DNA from: Alphaproteobacteria bacterium
GTDB lineage: Bacteria > Pseudomonadota > Alphaproteobacteria > Micropepsales > Micropepsaceae
Direction: 5' to 3'
Assembly: GCA_020852655.1 (NCBI GenBank)
Contig: JADZAI010000103.1
Span: forward strand, 1 to 64,000
DNA: 64,000 nt
A program made the translations under genes and the position numbers. The notes beneath the pieces are model-generated. The model was not told where the DNA came from. It did no database searches and saw only the letters and a program-made list of their open reading frames with translations. Below are positions 17,529-26,689 of the stretch, piece by piece; position 1 is the stretch's first letter; each line of letters opens with the position of its first letter.

Positions 17529-17732
17529 TCAGGCGATAATGTCGGGGATCAGCTCGTTCTCGAGCTGGCGGATCTCGTCCTTCAGGGCCAGCTTCTTCTT
17601 CTTCAGCCGCGCCAACTGAAGCTGGTCGCGGACCATGCCTGCCGACAGCGCCTCGATCGCGCTGTCCAGATCGCGATGCTCAAGGCGCAATTCGCCCAGT
17701 CGCGCGTGGAGCGCCCGCTCCTCTTCCGTCAT
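17529..17732 (-). CDS. DUF465 (YdcH-like) small coiled-coil protein
   Basis: A 67-residue protein of the YdcH/DUF465 family. It is a two-helix hairpin: EERALHARLGELRLEHRDLD, then QLQLARLKKKKLALKDEI and the terminal LENELIPDIIA, the conserved ending of the alphaproteobacterial form. I start at MTEEERAL (17732); an ATG seven codons earlier (17753) is possible. The function is unknown. A second DUF465 gene lies divergently at 17954, which is a common alphaproteobacterial arrangement between purE and rpsU. Confidence 0.85.
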   Translation of the reverse strand: MTEEERALHARLGELRLEHRDLDSAIEALSAGMVRDQLQLARLKKKKLALKDEIRQLENELIPDIIA

Positions 17733-17953
17733 GTCCGACCCAAGCACATCCACCGCGAACGCCCCGCCTTGCGCTCTCGCACTACCTTATCGCCGCGGCG
17801 CTCGTAAGTCTCGAATGGCAATCGCCATTTTGGGACGCTTTTGGGTGCGGCGCAGCACACGAAAATCCTTCCCGTAAACCCTGTTCCTTCGTGACAGATC
17901 AACGAAAGCGTGGTGTGATTCCGACTCTCGAGGCAGGAGAAGGAGACAGGCCC

Positions 17954-18130
17954 ATGGGGCTTGAGTCGCACATCCAGCAACTCTCGGATAAACACCGCAG
18001 GCTGGAAGAGACGATAGCAGAAGAGTTGGCCCATCCGGGGTTCGACGAACTGAAGGTCGCGGCGATGAAACGGCAGAAGCTGCGAATTAAGGAAGAACTG
18101 GAACGGCTTAGGTACGAAACCACCCACTAG
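17954..18130 (+). CDS. DUF465 (YdcH-like) small protein
   Basis: A 58-residue DUF465 protein: MGLESHIQQLSDKHRRLEETI, then LKVAAMKRQKLRIKEELERL. AGGAGAAGGAGA a few bases upstream is a strong ribosome binding site and fixes the ATG at 17954, rejecting the earlier in-frame start at 17891. Together with the divergent DUF465 gene it frames a 220-bp control region. A strong hairpin terminator follows directly at 18151. Confidence 0.88.
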   Translation: MGLESHIQQLSDKHRRLEETIAEELAHPGFDELKVAAMKRQKLRIKEELERLRYETTH

Positions 18131-18150
18131 GCCCGTTCGCTGGATTCGAA

Positions 18151-18200
18151 CCCCCGGGCCATCGGCGCCAAGCGCGCTGGTGGCCGCGGGGGTTTTGTTT
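18151..18200 (+). terminator. Rho-independent terminator after the DUF465 gene
   Basis: An eleven-base-pair stem with a single bulged G (18151-18161 paired with 18181-18192) is followed by TTTTGTTTT. It begins 20 bases after the DUF465 stop codon and ends about 120 bases before rpsU, so it separates the two transcripts. Confidence 0.8.
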
Positions 18201-18322
18201 TGTGCGCAGCCGATCGGGCGTTTGAGGGTTTACACCGCGGGGCCGGTTTGCTATCAGCCCGCCTCCCGGAACGCAGCCAAGCCTCCGGTCCATCCGTTTT
18301 CGACCGCTCGAGAAATCAATCC

Positions 18323-18547
18323 GTGCAGATCATCGTTCGCGACAACAATGTCGACCAGGCCCTGAAGGCGCTCAAGAAGAAGATGCAGCGCGAAGGCCTG
18401 TTCCGCGAGATGAAGCTGCGCAACCACTACGAAAAGCCGAGCGTGAAGCGCGCCCGTGAAAAGGCCGAATCGATCCGCCGCGCCCGCAAGCTGGCCCGCA
18501 AGCGCCTCCAGCGCGAAGGCCTGCTCGCCGCCCCGGCGAAGAAATAG
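18323..18547 (+). CDS. rpsU: 30S ribosomal protein S21
   Basis: A 74-residue, very basic protein with the S21 signature: [33 protein letters not shown] and the Arg/Lys-rich tail [16 protein letters not shown]21 sits on the 30S platform and helps recognise mRNA 5' ends. The start is a GTG at 18323, which matches the family N-terminus exactly; the binding site upstream (GAGAAA) is weak. A strong terminator follows. Confidence 0.96.
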   Translation: MQIIVRDNNVDQALKALKKKMQREGLFREMKLRNHYEKPSVKRAREKAESIRRARKLARKRLQREGLLAAPAKK

Positions 18548-18576
18548 GTCGCAGCGCACAGCGCCGATCCTTTAAG

Positions 18577-18607
18577 GGCCGCCCTCGCCGGGCGGCCTTT
18601 TGCTTTT
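18577..18607 (+). terminator. Rho-independent terminator after rpsU
   Basis: A perfect 8-bp stem GGCCGCCC-TCGCC-GGGCGGCC (18577-18597) is followed by TTTTGCTTTT. It lies 30 bases after the rpsU stop, so rpsU is a single-gene transcript and the ABC exporter gene has its own promoter. Confidence 0.9.
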
Positions 18608-18695
18608 CTACACCTGTGTGTGCTGGGCCACTGGACACGCGCGGCGACAGGCGTAGGTTCGCCCGCCCTGGAAGCTCAGAACACGACTCAAAGAG

Positions 18696-20621
18696 ATGAC
18701 GGCGCTTGGAAACGGTCGCACTGCGACGCTGTCCGAGCCGGCGGATGATCGTCCGCCGACGCGGGAGCAGGCTGAAACCCCGGACGGCGCGAGCACGGCT
18801 GCGCCGCTTCCGGCGGACGACATAGAGGAACTGGCCGAGGCCGAGTCGGGCGTCCGCCCGCCCTCCTCGCCCTTCGGCTTCATCGCCTTCCTCGTCAGAC
18901 GCCACTACAAGCGCCATGTCGCCGCGCTGATCGCCGTCGCGACCTTCGCGACCATCCTCGAAGCCCTGGGACCTGCCGCCCTCGGCCGCCTCGTCAACGC
19001 CGTCACCACGGCGGTGGGCCGCGGCGGCGCGGCGGCATCCTATGGCGACGTCGCCTTCTGGTTCGCGATGCTGGGCCTGCTGTGGTTCACGCCGTCGCTG
19101 CTGTTCCGCCTGCACGACGCCATCGACCGCACGATGAGCCCGAGGCTGCGCGGACTGGCGCAGAAATACCTCTTCGCCTGGCTGATGGGGCACTCGTCCC
19201 GCTACTTCCAGGAGAACTTCGCCGGCAAGCTCGGGCAGAAGATCAAGCAGGCCGGACAGGCGACCAACGGCCTGCTCTACCTCGTCACGCTCGACATCAC
19301 GCGCATCGTCGTCCTGATAGCGACCGGCACGATCCTGCTGGCCGCCCAGTCGCCCTTCTATGCCGCCGTGCTCGTCGGCTGGACGACCGTCTATCTCTAC
19401 GTCGTCCAGCGCCTCGCGCGGCGCTGCGTCAGGCTTTCCAAGGCGTTCAGCGAAGAGGTCTCGACCTCGACCGGCCGGCTGATCGACGCCATCACCAATG
19501 TCGACCTGGTGCGCGCCTTCGCGAAATCCGCCTTCGAGCGCAAATACCTCTCGCGCTTCCTCGCCGACGAGATGAACGCCTCGAAGCGCCTCCGCCTCTT
19601 CCTGATGTGGATGAAGGTCTTCATGGCGACTGCCATGCTCGGCCTCCAGCTCGCCCTCATCTGGATGGCGGTCACCGACACGATTTCGGGCGCGATCACG
19701 CTCGGTGCCTTCACGATGATCTTCTTCCTCGGCAACATGATCGCGCGCTCGGTGCAGGACCTCTCCTTCCGCATGCTCGACTTCTTCGAGCAGCTTGGCA
19801 CGCTCGACGAAGCGCTCGCGCTGGTCACCCAGCCGCACGAAATCCAGGACGCCGCAGGCGCGGTGCCGATCGTCGTCACACGCGGCGAAATCGCGTTCCG
19901 CGGCGTGACCTTCGCGCATGGCGACGGCCATCCCGTGTTCCAGGGGCTCAACCTCGTCATCCGTCCCGGCGAGAAGGTCGGCCTGGTGGGCAAGTCGGGC
20001 TCGGGCAAGTCGACCCTGATCAAGCTGCTGCGCCGGCAGTTCGAGCCGCAGAACGGCACGATCGAGATCGATGGCCAGGATATTTCGCGCGTGACCTGGG
20101 ATTCGCTGAACCTGGCGATCTCCGAGGTGCAGCAGATGCCGGGCGTGTTCCATCGCCCGATCCGCGAGAATATCCGCTACGCCAACCAGGGCGCCAGCCA
20201 GCAGCTCGTCGAAACCAGCGCCCGCCAGGCCTTCGCGCATGAGTTCATCACGCAGCGCCAGGAGGGCTATGACACCATCGTCGGCGAGCAGGGCCTGAAA
20301 CTATCGGGCGGCGAGCGCCAGCGCGTCGCCATCGCCCGGGCGCTCGTGAAGGACGCCAGGATCCTGGTCATGGACGAGGCCACCTCATCGCTCGACAGCG
20401 AGAGCGAATACCTGATCCAGATGGCGATGTTGCAGCTCATGCAGAACCGCACCGTAATCGCGATCGCCCACCGCCTCTCCACGATCGCCGGCATGGACCG
20501 GATCATTCTTCTGGAAAACGGCCGCATCGTCGAAGACGGCAGCCACGCCGAACTCCTGCTCAAGGGCGGCGCCTATGCCGCCCTGTGGAACCGTCAGGTC
20601 GGCGGCTTCATCGAGGCCTGA
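18696..20621 (+). CDS. ABC exporter, fused permease and ATPase (type IV)
   Basis: A 641-residue half-transporter. About 55 N-terminal residues are disordered and acidic. The membrane domain has six helices (about 70-370); the ATPase domain shows Walker A GKSGSGKST, the signature LSGGERQRVAIARAL, Walker B ILVMDEATSSLD and the H-loop AIAHRLSTI. It probably works as a homodimer exporting a lipid, peptide or drug. It resembles the lipid A/multidrug (MsbA-like) group but no substrate is clear. It is monocistronic: a terminator precedes it and a hairpin follows. Confidence 0.92.
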   Translation: MTALGNGRTATLSEPADDRPPTREQAETPDGASTAAPLPADDIEELAEAESGVRPPSSPFGFIAFLVRRHYKRHVAALIAVATFATILEALGPAALGRLVNAVTTAVGRGGAAASYGDVAFWFAMLGLLWFTPSLLFRLHDAIDRTMSPRLRGLAQKYLFAWLMGHSSRYFQENFAGKLGQKIKQAGQATNGLLYLVTLDITRIVVLIATGTILLAAQSPFYAAVLVGWTTVYLYVVQRLARRCVRLSKAFSEEVSTSTGRLIDAITNVDLVRAFAKSAFERKYLSRFLADEMNASKRLRLFLMWMKVFMATAMLGLQLALIWMAVTDTISGAITLGAFTMIFFLGNMIARSVQDLSFRMLDFFEQLGTLDEALALVTQPHEIQDAAGAVPIVVTRGEIAFRGVTFAHGDGHPVFQGLNLVIRPGEKVGLVGKSGSGKSTLIKLLRRQFEPQNGTIEIDGQDISRVTWDSLNLAISEVQQMPGVFHRPIRENIRYANQGASQQLVETSARQAFAHEFITQRQEGYDTIVGEQGLKLSGGERQRVAIARALVKDARILVMDEATSSLDSESEYLIQMAMLQLMQNRTVIAIAHRLSTIAGMDRIILLENGRIVEDGSHAELLLKGGAYAALWNRQVGGFIEA

Positions 20622-20622
20622 C

Positions 20623-20640
20623 GGCCGCCTAATGGCGGCC
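20623..20640. terminator. Hairpin between convergent genes, possible bidirectional terminator
   Basis: A perfect 7-bp inverted repeat GGCCGCC-TAAT-GGCGGCC lies exactly where the ABC exporter and the NTF2-like gene converge, overlapping the latter's stop codon. It lacks a T-run on either side, so intrinsic termination would be weak. Confidence 0.45.
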
Positions 20641-21102
20641 GCTCGCGCTCATGTGCCCGGCGACGATGCGCCAGGTGCCGTCGGTGTCGGGGGCGATGGT
20701 GAGCGTCATGACGCCCTTGAAGGCCTCCGTGTCCGCGCCCTTGTCGTCCTTGACGTAGAAGGTGAACGGCACGACCGCCTCGGCCGCCGAGGTGCCGATC
20801 ATGATCACCTGCATGGAGCTGTCCGTCTCCATGCGCGCGCCCTTCGGCATCTTGCCGTTGGCCTCGACCGCAGCAGCCTTGCTGTCAGCCGCGATGTGCC
20901 CGTTCTCGACCCACACGAAGCTGCCGCCGTCGGAATAGGTCGACGCCAGGCCTTCGAGGTTGCCGGCATTGAAGTTCTCCATAAAGGCGACGACGGCGTC
21001 GTTCGCCATATCGCGCGACGTCACCTGCGGCGGCGGCATGTTGGCGGTCGCCGCCGTCGACAGCAGCACGCACGCGGCAAGCGCGAGTCCAAGACGCTTC
21101 AT
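20629..21102 (-). CDS. Secreted NTF2-like (SnoaL/DUF4440-type) protein
   Basis: A 157-residue exported protein. The signal peptide (MKRLGLALAACVLLSTAATA) is followed by a cone-shaped NTF2-like fold: a helix NDAVVAFMENFNAGNLEGLASTYSD, then beta strands GSFVWVENGHIAADS, QVIMIGTSAAEAVVPFTFYV and the final WRIVAGHMSA. The start at 21102 is set by the signal peptide and AGGGGAT upstream; a longer reading to 21168 is not needed. The WVENG and GHMS residues suggest a ligand pocket; catalytic role unknown. Confidence 0.8.
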   Translation of the reverse strand: MKRLGLALAACVLLSTAATANMPPPQVTSRDMANDAVVAFMENFNAGNLEGLASTYSDGGSFVWVENGHIAADSKAAAVEANGKMPKGARMETDSSMQVIMIGTSAAEAVVPFTFYVKDDKGADTEAFKGVMTLTIAPDTDGTWRIVAGHMSASGRH

Positions 21103-21181
21103 GGAAATCCCCTGGAACTTGTCTGTCCGGGAGGCATGCCAGAACGCTCGGCCGCGTTCCATGCGCACGCTGTCGCAGGGG

Positions 21182-22591
21182 TCAGCCGAGCGCCTTGACG
21201 ATCTCTTCCGTCATCTTCTTGGCGTCCGCGAACAGCATCATCGTGTTGTCGCGGAAGAAAAGCTCGTTTTCGACGCCGGCATAGCCGCTGCCCATGCCGC
21301 GCTTGAGGAACAGCACGGTCTTCGCCTTCTCGACGTCCAGGATCGGCATGCCGTAAATCGGCGATTTCGGGTCGGTCTTGGCAGAGGGGTTCGTGACGTC
21401 GTTGGCGCCGATCACATAGGCGACGTCGGCCTGCGGGAATTGCGAGTTGATGTCCTCAAGCTCGAAGACCTCGTCATAGGGCACGTTGGCCTCGGCGAGC
21501 AGCACGTTCATGTGGCCGGGCATGCGGCCCGCCACGGGGTGGATCGCGTAGGAGACCTTGACGCCTTCCGCCTTCAGCTTGTCTGCCATCTCGCGCAGCG
21601 CGTGCTGGGCCTGCGAAACCGCCATGCCGTAGCCGGGGACGATGATGACCGAGCCGGCATTCTTCATGATGAAGGCGGCGTCGTCGGCCGAACCCTGCTT
21701 GATCGGCCGCGTTTCCGCGGGTCCGGACGGACCGGCCGTCTCGCCGCCGAAACCGCCCAGGATCACCGAGATGAAACTGCGGTTCATCCCCTTGCACATG
21801 ATATAGCTGAGGATGGCGCCCGACGAACCGACGAGGGCGCCGGTGATCAGCAGCGCCTCGTTGTGCAGCGTGAAACCGAGCGCCGCCGCCGCCCACCCCG
21901 AATAGGAGTTCAGCATCGACACGACGACCGGCATGTCCGCGCCGCCGATCGGGATGATCAGCGTGACGCCGATCGCGAAGGAGAGCAGCGCGATGATCCA
22001 GAACAGCCAGCCGGCATGGGCGCCGCCGTCCGAAGAGAAGGCCCAGATCAGCAGGCCGATGGCGGCGGCAATGCCGATATTGATGAGGTGACGATACGGC
22101 AGGATGATCGGCGCGCCCGACATCCGTCCGTCCAGCTTGGCGAAGGCGATGACCGAGCCCGAGAAGGTGATGGCGCCGATCGCAAGGCCGATCGACATCT
22201 CCAGCAGACTCTCGACCCGGATATGGCCCGGCGTCCCGATGCCGAACGCCTCCGGGCTGTAGAGCGCGCCGGCGGCGACGAAAACGGCGGCAAGGCCGAC
22301 AAGGCTGTGAAACGCCGCAACGAGCTGCGGCATCTGCGTCATGGCGATGCGGCGGGCGATGAAGGCGCCGCCGGCGCCGCCGATCGCGATGCCGAGCACG
22401 ATCAGGAACCAGGTGAACCAGCCGGCATGTCCCGTCGCCGCGATCAGCGTCGTGCCGATCGCGATGGCCATGCCGATCATGCCGTAGAAATTGCCGCGCC
22501 GGCTCGACGCGGGGCTCGACAGCCCGCGCAAGGCGAGGATGAAGAGAACGCCCGCAGCGAGATACAGCAGCGCGGCGATACTGGCGTTCAT
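21182..22591 (-). CDS. pntB: NAD(P) transhydrogenase subunit beta
   Basis: PntB carries nine or so membrane helices and the NADP(H)-binding domain III of the proton-translocating transhydrogenase, which makes NADPH from NADH using the proton gradient. The 469-residue protein shows helices rich in Gly/Ala (about 1-250) with VAAFHSLVGLAAV, a linker, then the NADP fold: VPGYGMAVSQAQHALREMAD, HPVAGRMPGHMNVLLAEA, PYDEVFELEDIN and VIGANDVTNP. It is last in the operon cox-IV-like, pntAA, pntAB, small membrane protein, pntB. Confidence 0.97.
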   Translation of the reverse strand: MNASIAALLYLAAGVLFILALRGLSSPASSRRGNFYGMIGMAIAIGTTLIAATGHAGWFTWFLIVLGIAIGGAGGAFIARRIAMTQMPQLVAAFHSLVGLAAVFVAAGALYSPEAFGIGTPGHIRVESLLEMSIGLAIGAITFSGSVIAFAKLDGRMSGAPIILPYRHLINIGIAAAIGLLIWAFSSDGGAHAGWLFWIIALLSFAIGVTLIIPIGGADMPVVVSMLNSYSGWAAAALGFTLHNEALLITGALVGSSGAILSYIMCKGMNRSFISVILGGFGGETAGPSGPAETRPIKQGSADDAAFIMKNAGSVIIVPGYGMAVSQAQHALREMADKLKAEGVKVSYAIHPVAGRMPGHMNVLLAEANVPYDEVFELEDINSQFPQADVAYVIGANDVTNPSAKTDPKSPIYGMPILDVEKAKTVLFLKRGMGSGYAGVENELFFRDNTMMLFADAKKMTEEIVKALG

Positions 22592-22613
22592 GGAATCCCC
22601 CGAATACCCAGAC

Positions 22614-22895
22614 CTAGCGACCGGACGTGCTCAGGCCCTTCATATCCGACGGCAGGGGCGTACGGCCCGATACCATGAACATGAAGGCTATGACGGCAGC
22701 GGCCGCGGATGCGATGAGGAACATCATCTGCGCCTGGTTCTGGATCCACATCGCGAGCAGGGCGACGGAAACACCGAGGACGATGAAGCCGGCGGCTCGC
22801 ATCATCCGCCCGAGGCTGAGGACCGCCATCAGCAGGCACAAGGCGCCGGCGGCGACGATCACGTAGAACGCAAGTTCCTGAACCGGAATGTTCAT
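22614..22895 (-). CDS. Small membrane protein inserted in the transhydrogenase operon
   Basis: A 93-residue protein with three hydrophobic helices (about 8-27, 32-52 and 56-76) and a short polar tail SGRTPLPSDMKGLSTSGR. It sits between pntAB and pntB on the same strand, 12 bp from pntAB and 22 bp from pntB, with a GGGAGGGAG-like site before its ATG, so it is certainly co-expressed with the transhydrogenase. It does not look like a duplicate of PntAB. I do not recognise the family; an accessory or assembly subunit is inference. Confidence 0.75.
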   Translation of the reverse strand: MNIPVQELAFYVIVAAGALCLLMAVLSLGRMMRAAGFIVLGVSVALLAMWIQNQAQMMFLIASAAAAVIAFMFMVSGRTPLPSDMKGLSTSGR

Positions 22896-22907
22896 GGCAC
22901 TCCCTCC

Positions 22908-23213
22908 CTAGGCCTTCGGCTTGTCCTTGGCCTTGTACATGCCCAGCATGCGCTGGGTGACCAGGAAGCCGCCGAAGATGTTCACGCTCGCCAGGATGAC
23001 CGCGAGAAAGCCGAAAATCTTAGACACCCACGATACCGCCCCGAGCGCCTGGACCGACAGCGCGATCAGGGCGCCGACGATGATGACGGAGGAGATGGCG
23101 TTGGTGACGGCCATGAGCGGCGTGTGCAGTGCAGGCGTCACGCTCCAGACGACGAAGTAGCCGACGAAGATCGCGAGGACGAAGAGCGAGAAGAACGAGA
23201 CGAAGTGGTCCAT
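22908..23213 (-). CDS. pntAB: NAD(P) transhydrogenase subunit alpha part 2
   Basis: The membrane part of the alpha subunit in three-subunit transhydrogenases. The 101-residue protein has the conserved order [29 protein letters not shown], read across helices 1-2, then [27 protein letters not shown] and the ending [11 protein letters not shown]. The start MDHFVSFF at 23213 leaves 4 bp after the pntAA stop; a longer frame reaching into pntAA is not used. Confidence 0.94.
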   Translation of the reverse strand: MDHFVSFFSLFVLAIFVGYFVVWSVTPALHTPLMAVTNAISSVIIVGALIALSVQALGAVSWVSKIFGFLAVILASVNIFGGFLVTQRMLGMYKAKDKPKA

Positions 23214-23217
23214 GCCG

Positions 23218-24348
23218 TCAGCCCTGTAGATTCGGATGCACGATGGCGCCGTCCCGCGCGACCAGCGCACCTTTCACGATCTCGTCGTCCCATGGCACGC
23301 TGAGCGTCTTGGTCGTCTTGTCGATGAAGAGGCCGGTGAGGTTCAGCAGGTTCCGCGCGTAGAGATTGGACGAATCCTGCGCGATCCGGCTGGGCACGTT
23401 GAGGTGGCCCATGATGGTGACGCCGTCGACCTCGACGACTTCACCCGGCTTCGACAGCGGGCAGTTGCCGCCCTGCTCCACCGCGAGGTCGACGATGATG
23501 GAGCCCGGCTTCATCGCCTTCACCATCTCCTCGGTGATCAGCACCGGCGCCTTGCGGCCCGGGATCAGCGCCGTGCAGATGGCGATATCCTGCTTGCGGA
23601 TGGTGTCGGCGACGAGTGCGGCCTGCTTGGCCTGGTATTCGGCGCTCATGGGCTTGGCGTAGCCCGCGGCGGTTTCGGCTTGTTTGAACTCATCGTCGAT
23701 GACGGCTACGAAGCTGGCGCCGAGCGACTCAACCTGCTCCTTCGACGCCGGACGGACGTCGGTGGCCGACACGATGGCGCCGAGGCGTCGTGCGGTGGCG
23801 ATCGCCTGAAGGCCGGCAACGCCGGCGCCGAAGACGAACACACGCGCCGGGGCAACGGTGCCGGCCGCCGTCATCATCATCGGCATGGCGCGGCTGAACT
23901 GCGAGGCGGCGTCGACGACGGCCTTGTAGCCGGCGAGGTTGGCCTGGCTCGACAGCGCATCCATCGCCTGGGCACGGCTGATGCGCGGGATGAACTCCAT
24001 CGCCAGGAGCGCGCGTCCGTTGGCCGACAGCGGCGCAAGGGCATCCTTGTCGGCATAGGGCGCGAGCAGGCCTATGATGACGGCGCCCGGCTTCGCGTTG
24101 GCGATCTCGGCCGGGTCGGGCCGCTGGACCTTGAAGATGAGGTCCGCATCCGCGACGGCGGCAGCGGCATCGGGCGCAATGACGGCGCCGGCGTCGACAT
24201 AGAGCTGGTCGGGAATGCGCGCACCATCGCCGGCCCCGGTTTCGATCGCGACAGTTCCGCCCAGACCGATGAGCTTCTTCACGGTCTCCGGTGATGCTGC
24301 CACCCGCTTCTCATGCGGGCGACGCTCGCGCAGGACCGCGATCTTCAT
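23218..24348 (-). CDS. pntAA: NAD(P) transhydrogenase subunit alpha part 1
   Basis: The soluble NAD(H)-binding domain I. The 376-residue protein starts [17 protein letters not shown], with the AlaDH/PNT N-domain, the [16 protein letters not shown] helix, the NAD motif [35 protein letters not shown], and [11 protein letters not shown]. Length and motifs match Rhodospirillum-type PntAA. Its ATG overlaps the stop of the aa3-type oxidase subunit IV-like gene by 4 bases. Confidence 0.97.
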   Translation of the reverse strand: MKIAVLRERRPHEKRVAASPETVKKLIGLGGTVAIETGAGDGARIPDQLYVDAGAVIAPDAAAAVADADLIFKVQRPDPAEIANAKPGAVIIGLLAPYADKDALAPLSANGRALLAMEFIPRISRAQAMDALSSQANLAGYKAVVDAASQFSRAMPMMMTAAGTVAPARVFVFGAGVAGLQAIATARRLGAIVSATDVRPASKEQVESLGASFVAVIDDEFKQAETAAGYAKPMSAEYQAKQAALVADTIRKQDIAICTALIPGRKAPVLITEEMVKAMKPGSIIVDLAVEQGGNCPLSKPGEVVEVDGVTIMGHLNVPSRIAQDSSNLYARNLLNLTGLFIDKTTKTLSVPWDDEIVKGALVARDGAIVHPNLQG

Positions 24349-24575
24349 TCGGCAGAAGCGCCTTCGGCCGGGGGCAGCTTACCGCAGGCATTGAGGTGCG
24401 CCGCAGCGACGTCCGATTTCGAGCAGTCATAGGCCGTGGTGCGGGTAAGCGCGAGGAACACCAGGACCACGACGGTCACGATGCCGCTCCACTTGGTGAT
24501 CGTCCAGAAGCGCGCAAACGTCTTGCGCTGCTCCGAAATGTCCATTGTCCCGTGCACGTACTCGCTGTCGGCCAT
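24345..24575 (-). CDS. aa3-type cytochrome c oxidase subunit IV-like protein
   Basis: A 76-residue single-helix protein. The N-terminal YVHGTMDISEQRKTFARFWTITKWSG, read in two halves, matches the bacterial aa3-type oxidase subunit IV domain, followed by a membrane helix VTVVVLVFLALTRTT and a short tail with two Cys. In alphaproteobacteria genes of this type often precede pntAA; whether this copy joins the oxidase or the transhydrogenase is unknown. It is first in the pnt operon and coupled to pntAA by ATGA. Confidence 0.85.
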   Translation of the reverse strand: MADSEYVHGTMDISEQRKTFARFWTITKWSGIVTVVVLVFLALTRTTAYDCSKSDVAAAHLNACGKLPPAEGASAE

Positions 24576-24722
24576 CGCTCAACCCCCTGCGCCGCAGCAA
24601 TGCGGATCGCGCGGCCCGGAGGTTAGCGCAAACTACCCCGGAAGGGCAAGGTAGAAGCAGTCCCATTCCGGCACCGGCCGGTCCAATTCCGCATCCCGCC
24701 GGAACGCGCTAAGAGACTGGCC

Positions 24723-25727
24723 ATGCGCCGAAATCCCGACAATCCCGCCGGCCGGGTCGAGAGCTTCACCCTCGACAGCGCCATCCTGAAGGACAATCTG
24801 CTCGGCGACCCCAGCCGGCGGCGAATCGACGTCTACCTGCCGCTTGGCCACGGCGGTGAGGGCCTGCCGCTGCTGGTCGACCTCGTCGGCTTCACGGCCG
24901 GGGGGCCAGTGCACACCAACTGGAAGAATTTCGGCGAGAATGTTCCCGAGCGCCTGGACCGGCTGATCGCCACCGGGCTGATGCCGCCGGTCGCCGTCGC
25001 CTTTCCGGACTGCTTCACCAGGCTCGGCGGCAACCAATACATCAACAGCGCCGCCATGGGGCACTATGACGATTTCGTTCGGCTGGAGGTCGTGGCGGAG
25101 GTCGAGCGCCGGTTCGGCTGCGGCGGAGAGGGAAAACGCGGCGTCTTCGGCAAGAGCTCCGGCGGCTACGGGGCCATCGTCCACGCCCTCCTCCACCCGG
25201 ACTTCTGGTCCGCCGCAGCCTGCCACTCCGGCGACATGGGATTCGAGCTCTGCTACCTGCGCGACATGCCGCGCGTGCTGCGCGCCGTGGCGAAGGCCGG
25301 CGGGATCGAGAAGTGGTTCGAGCGCTTCCTCGCGAACCCGAAGCCCTCCGACGACGACATCCATGTCCTCATGGATTTCGCCATGGCCGCGACCTACGAC
25401 CCCGACCCGGCCGCGCCCTATGGCGTGCGCCTGCCGGTCGATCCGCACACCTGCGAGCTGATCGCCGAGCGCTGGGCCAGGTGGATGGAATGGGACCCGC
25501 TGGTCCTCGCCGAGCATCGTGCCGAAGGGCTGAAGCGCCTGAAGATGCTTTATGTAGACTGCGGCGACGTCGACCAGTTCGACCTCGTGTACGGCGCCCG
25601 CCGGTTGCACCGGCTGCTCCAGACGAAAGGCGTGCCGCATGTCTACGAGGAGTTCTCCGACAATCACTCCTCGGTCGACTACCGCATGGACGTGAGCTTG
25701 CCGCTGCTGGCCAAGGCGCTGTCCTGA
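24723..25727 (+). CDS. Esterase D-like alpha/beta hydrolase
   Basis: A 334-residue hydrolase of the putative-esterase (enterochelin esterase/antigen 85-like) fold. The nucleophile elbow GKSSGGYGA has Ser145 as the likely nucleophile; the C-terminal NHSSVDYR carries the expected catalytic His. No signal peptide is seen, so it acts in the cytosol. The final 49 bp overlap the 3' end of the convergent alpha/beta hydrolase gene. The substrate is unknown. Confidence 0.85.
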   Translation: MRRNPDNPAGRVESFTLDSAILKDNLLGDPSRRRIDVYLPLGHGGEGLPLLVDLVGFTAGGPVHTNWKNFGENVPERLDRLIATGLMPPVAVAFPDCFTRLGGNQYINSAAMGHYDDFVRLEVVAEVERRFGCGGEGKRGVFGKSSGGYGAIVHALLHPDFWSAAACHSGDMGFELCYLRDMPRVLRAVAKAGGIEKWFERFLANPKPSDDDIHVLMDFAMAATYDPDPAAPYGVRLPVDPHTCELIAERWARWMEWDPLVLAEHRAEGLKRLKMLYVDCGDVDQFDLVYGARRLHRLLQTKGVPHVYEEFSDNHSSVDYRMDVSLPLLAKALS

Positions 25728-26689
25728 ACCCGGCGCACAGGCAGCGAATGGTTCCAGTCCGTCAGAAGCGTCCTCAAGGCCGTGACCACCGCCAGCGGCT
25801 GGTCGAGCATCACATGGTGCTGCGCTTCCGGGATACCGGCCACCGGCACGGGATGCCCTAGGAGCTCCAGCATGTAGGTCGCGATCTCCGGCGGCATCAG
25901 CACCGATTCATCGCCGCGCAGGATGCCGATCCGGCAGGCGATCGAGCGCAGCGCTTCTGCTGAATCGCCTGTCTTGAAGCTCTGCCAGACGCCCGGGTCG
26001 AATTTCCACGTCCAGCCGCCCTCGACCTCGGTCAGGGAGCGGCGGCCGATATAGTCGAGGATGAAGAGATTGGCACAGGGCTGCTCCGGGGCCAGACGGA
26101 AGCGCGACAAGGCGTCCGCCAGCGTCGGATAGACACGGTGTGCGTAGCGGCTGCGGTCAGGCGGCCCCTTGTGGCTACCCGGCGGATTGACCGGCGAGTC
26201 GACGAGGATCACACCGGCCAGCCGCTGGCCGTATTTCGCCCCCGCCACCATCGTGATGAAGCCGCCAAACGAATGGCCCACGATCACAGGGGGTTCGGGA
26301 TGATCCATCATCCCGCATGCGGCCGCGACGTCGATCGGCTCATCGCCGTAAAGGTCCATGGTGTAGACCTCGCGTCGCCCGCTATCGCCCATCCCGGAAA
26401 GGTCGAACGCCGCGACGTTGTAATCGCGCGCCAGATACGGCGCGATGAAGGCCCACCACCAGGCATGCGCGCCGTTGCCGTGCAGCAGCACCACGCCGGG
26501 CTTCGATCGGTCGCCCCAGCGCAGCACGTTCAGCGGACAGCCGTTCGAATGGGCGACCAGGACCTCGGGCTCGTGGGCCAAGGCCCGCGCGAACCAGTCC
26601 GGCGCGGCCGGCGCCTCGCCCTTGAAACGCGTCAGAGGCCCCTGTTTGCCGCCGTCGTCATGGCCGAGATTGATCTTGCTCTCGCTCAT
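25679..26689 (-). CDS. Alpha/beta hydrolase
   Basis: A 336-residue alpha/beta hydrolase. Key parts are [14 protein letters not shown] (oxyanion region), the nucleophile elbow [11 protein letters not shown], and the late [11 protein letters not shown] with the catalytic His. The start MSESKINLG at 26689 overlaps the stop of the hotdog thioesterase gene (ATGA), which decides it over the earlier 26713. The C-terminus overlaps the convergent esterase. The coupling to a thioesterase suggests a joint role in acyl-ester turnover. Confidence 0.87.
   Translation of the reverse strand: MSESKINLGHDDGGKQGPLTRFKGEAPAAPDWFARALAHEPEVLVAHSNGCPLNVLRWGDRSKPGVVLLHGNGAHAWWWAFIAPYLARDYNVAAFDLSGMGDSGRREVYTMDLYGDEPIDVAAACGMMDHPEPPVIVGHSFGGFITMVAGAKYGQRLAGVILVDSPVNPPGSHKGPPDRSRYAHRVYPTLADALSRFRLAPEQPCANLFILDYIGRRSLTEVEGGWTWKFDPGVWQSFKTGDSAEALRSIACRIGILRGDESVLMPPEIATYMLELLGHPVPVAGIPEAQHHVMLDQPLAVVTALRTLLTDWNHSLPVRRVQDSALASSGKLTSMR

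Noticed and set aside
18121-18200. GGTTCGAATCC-like stretch on the minus strand resembling a tRNA T-arm
   Set aside because: The rest of a tRNA (acceptor, D-arm, anticodon, 3' CCA) cannot be built around it, and the sequence is explained as part of the terminator stem after the DUF465 gene.
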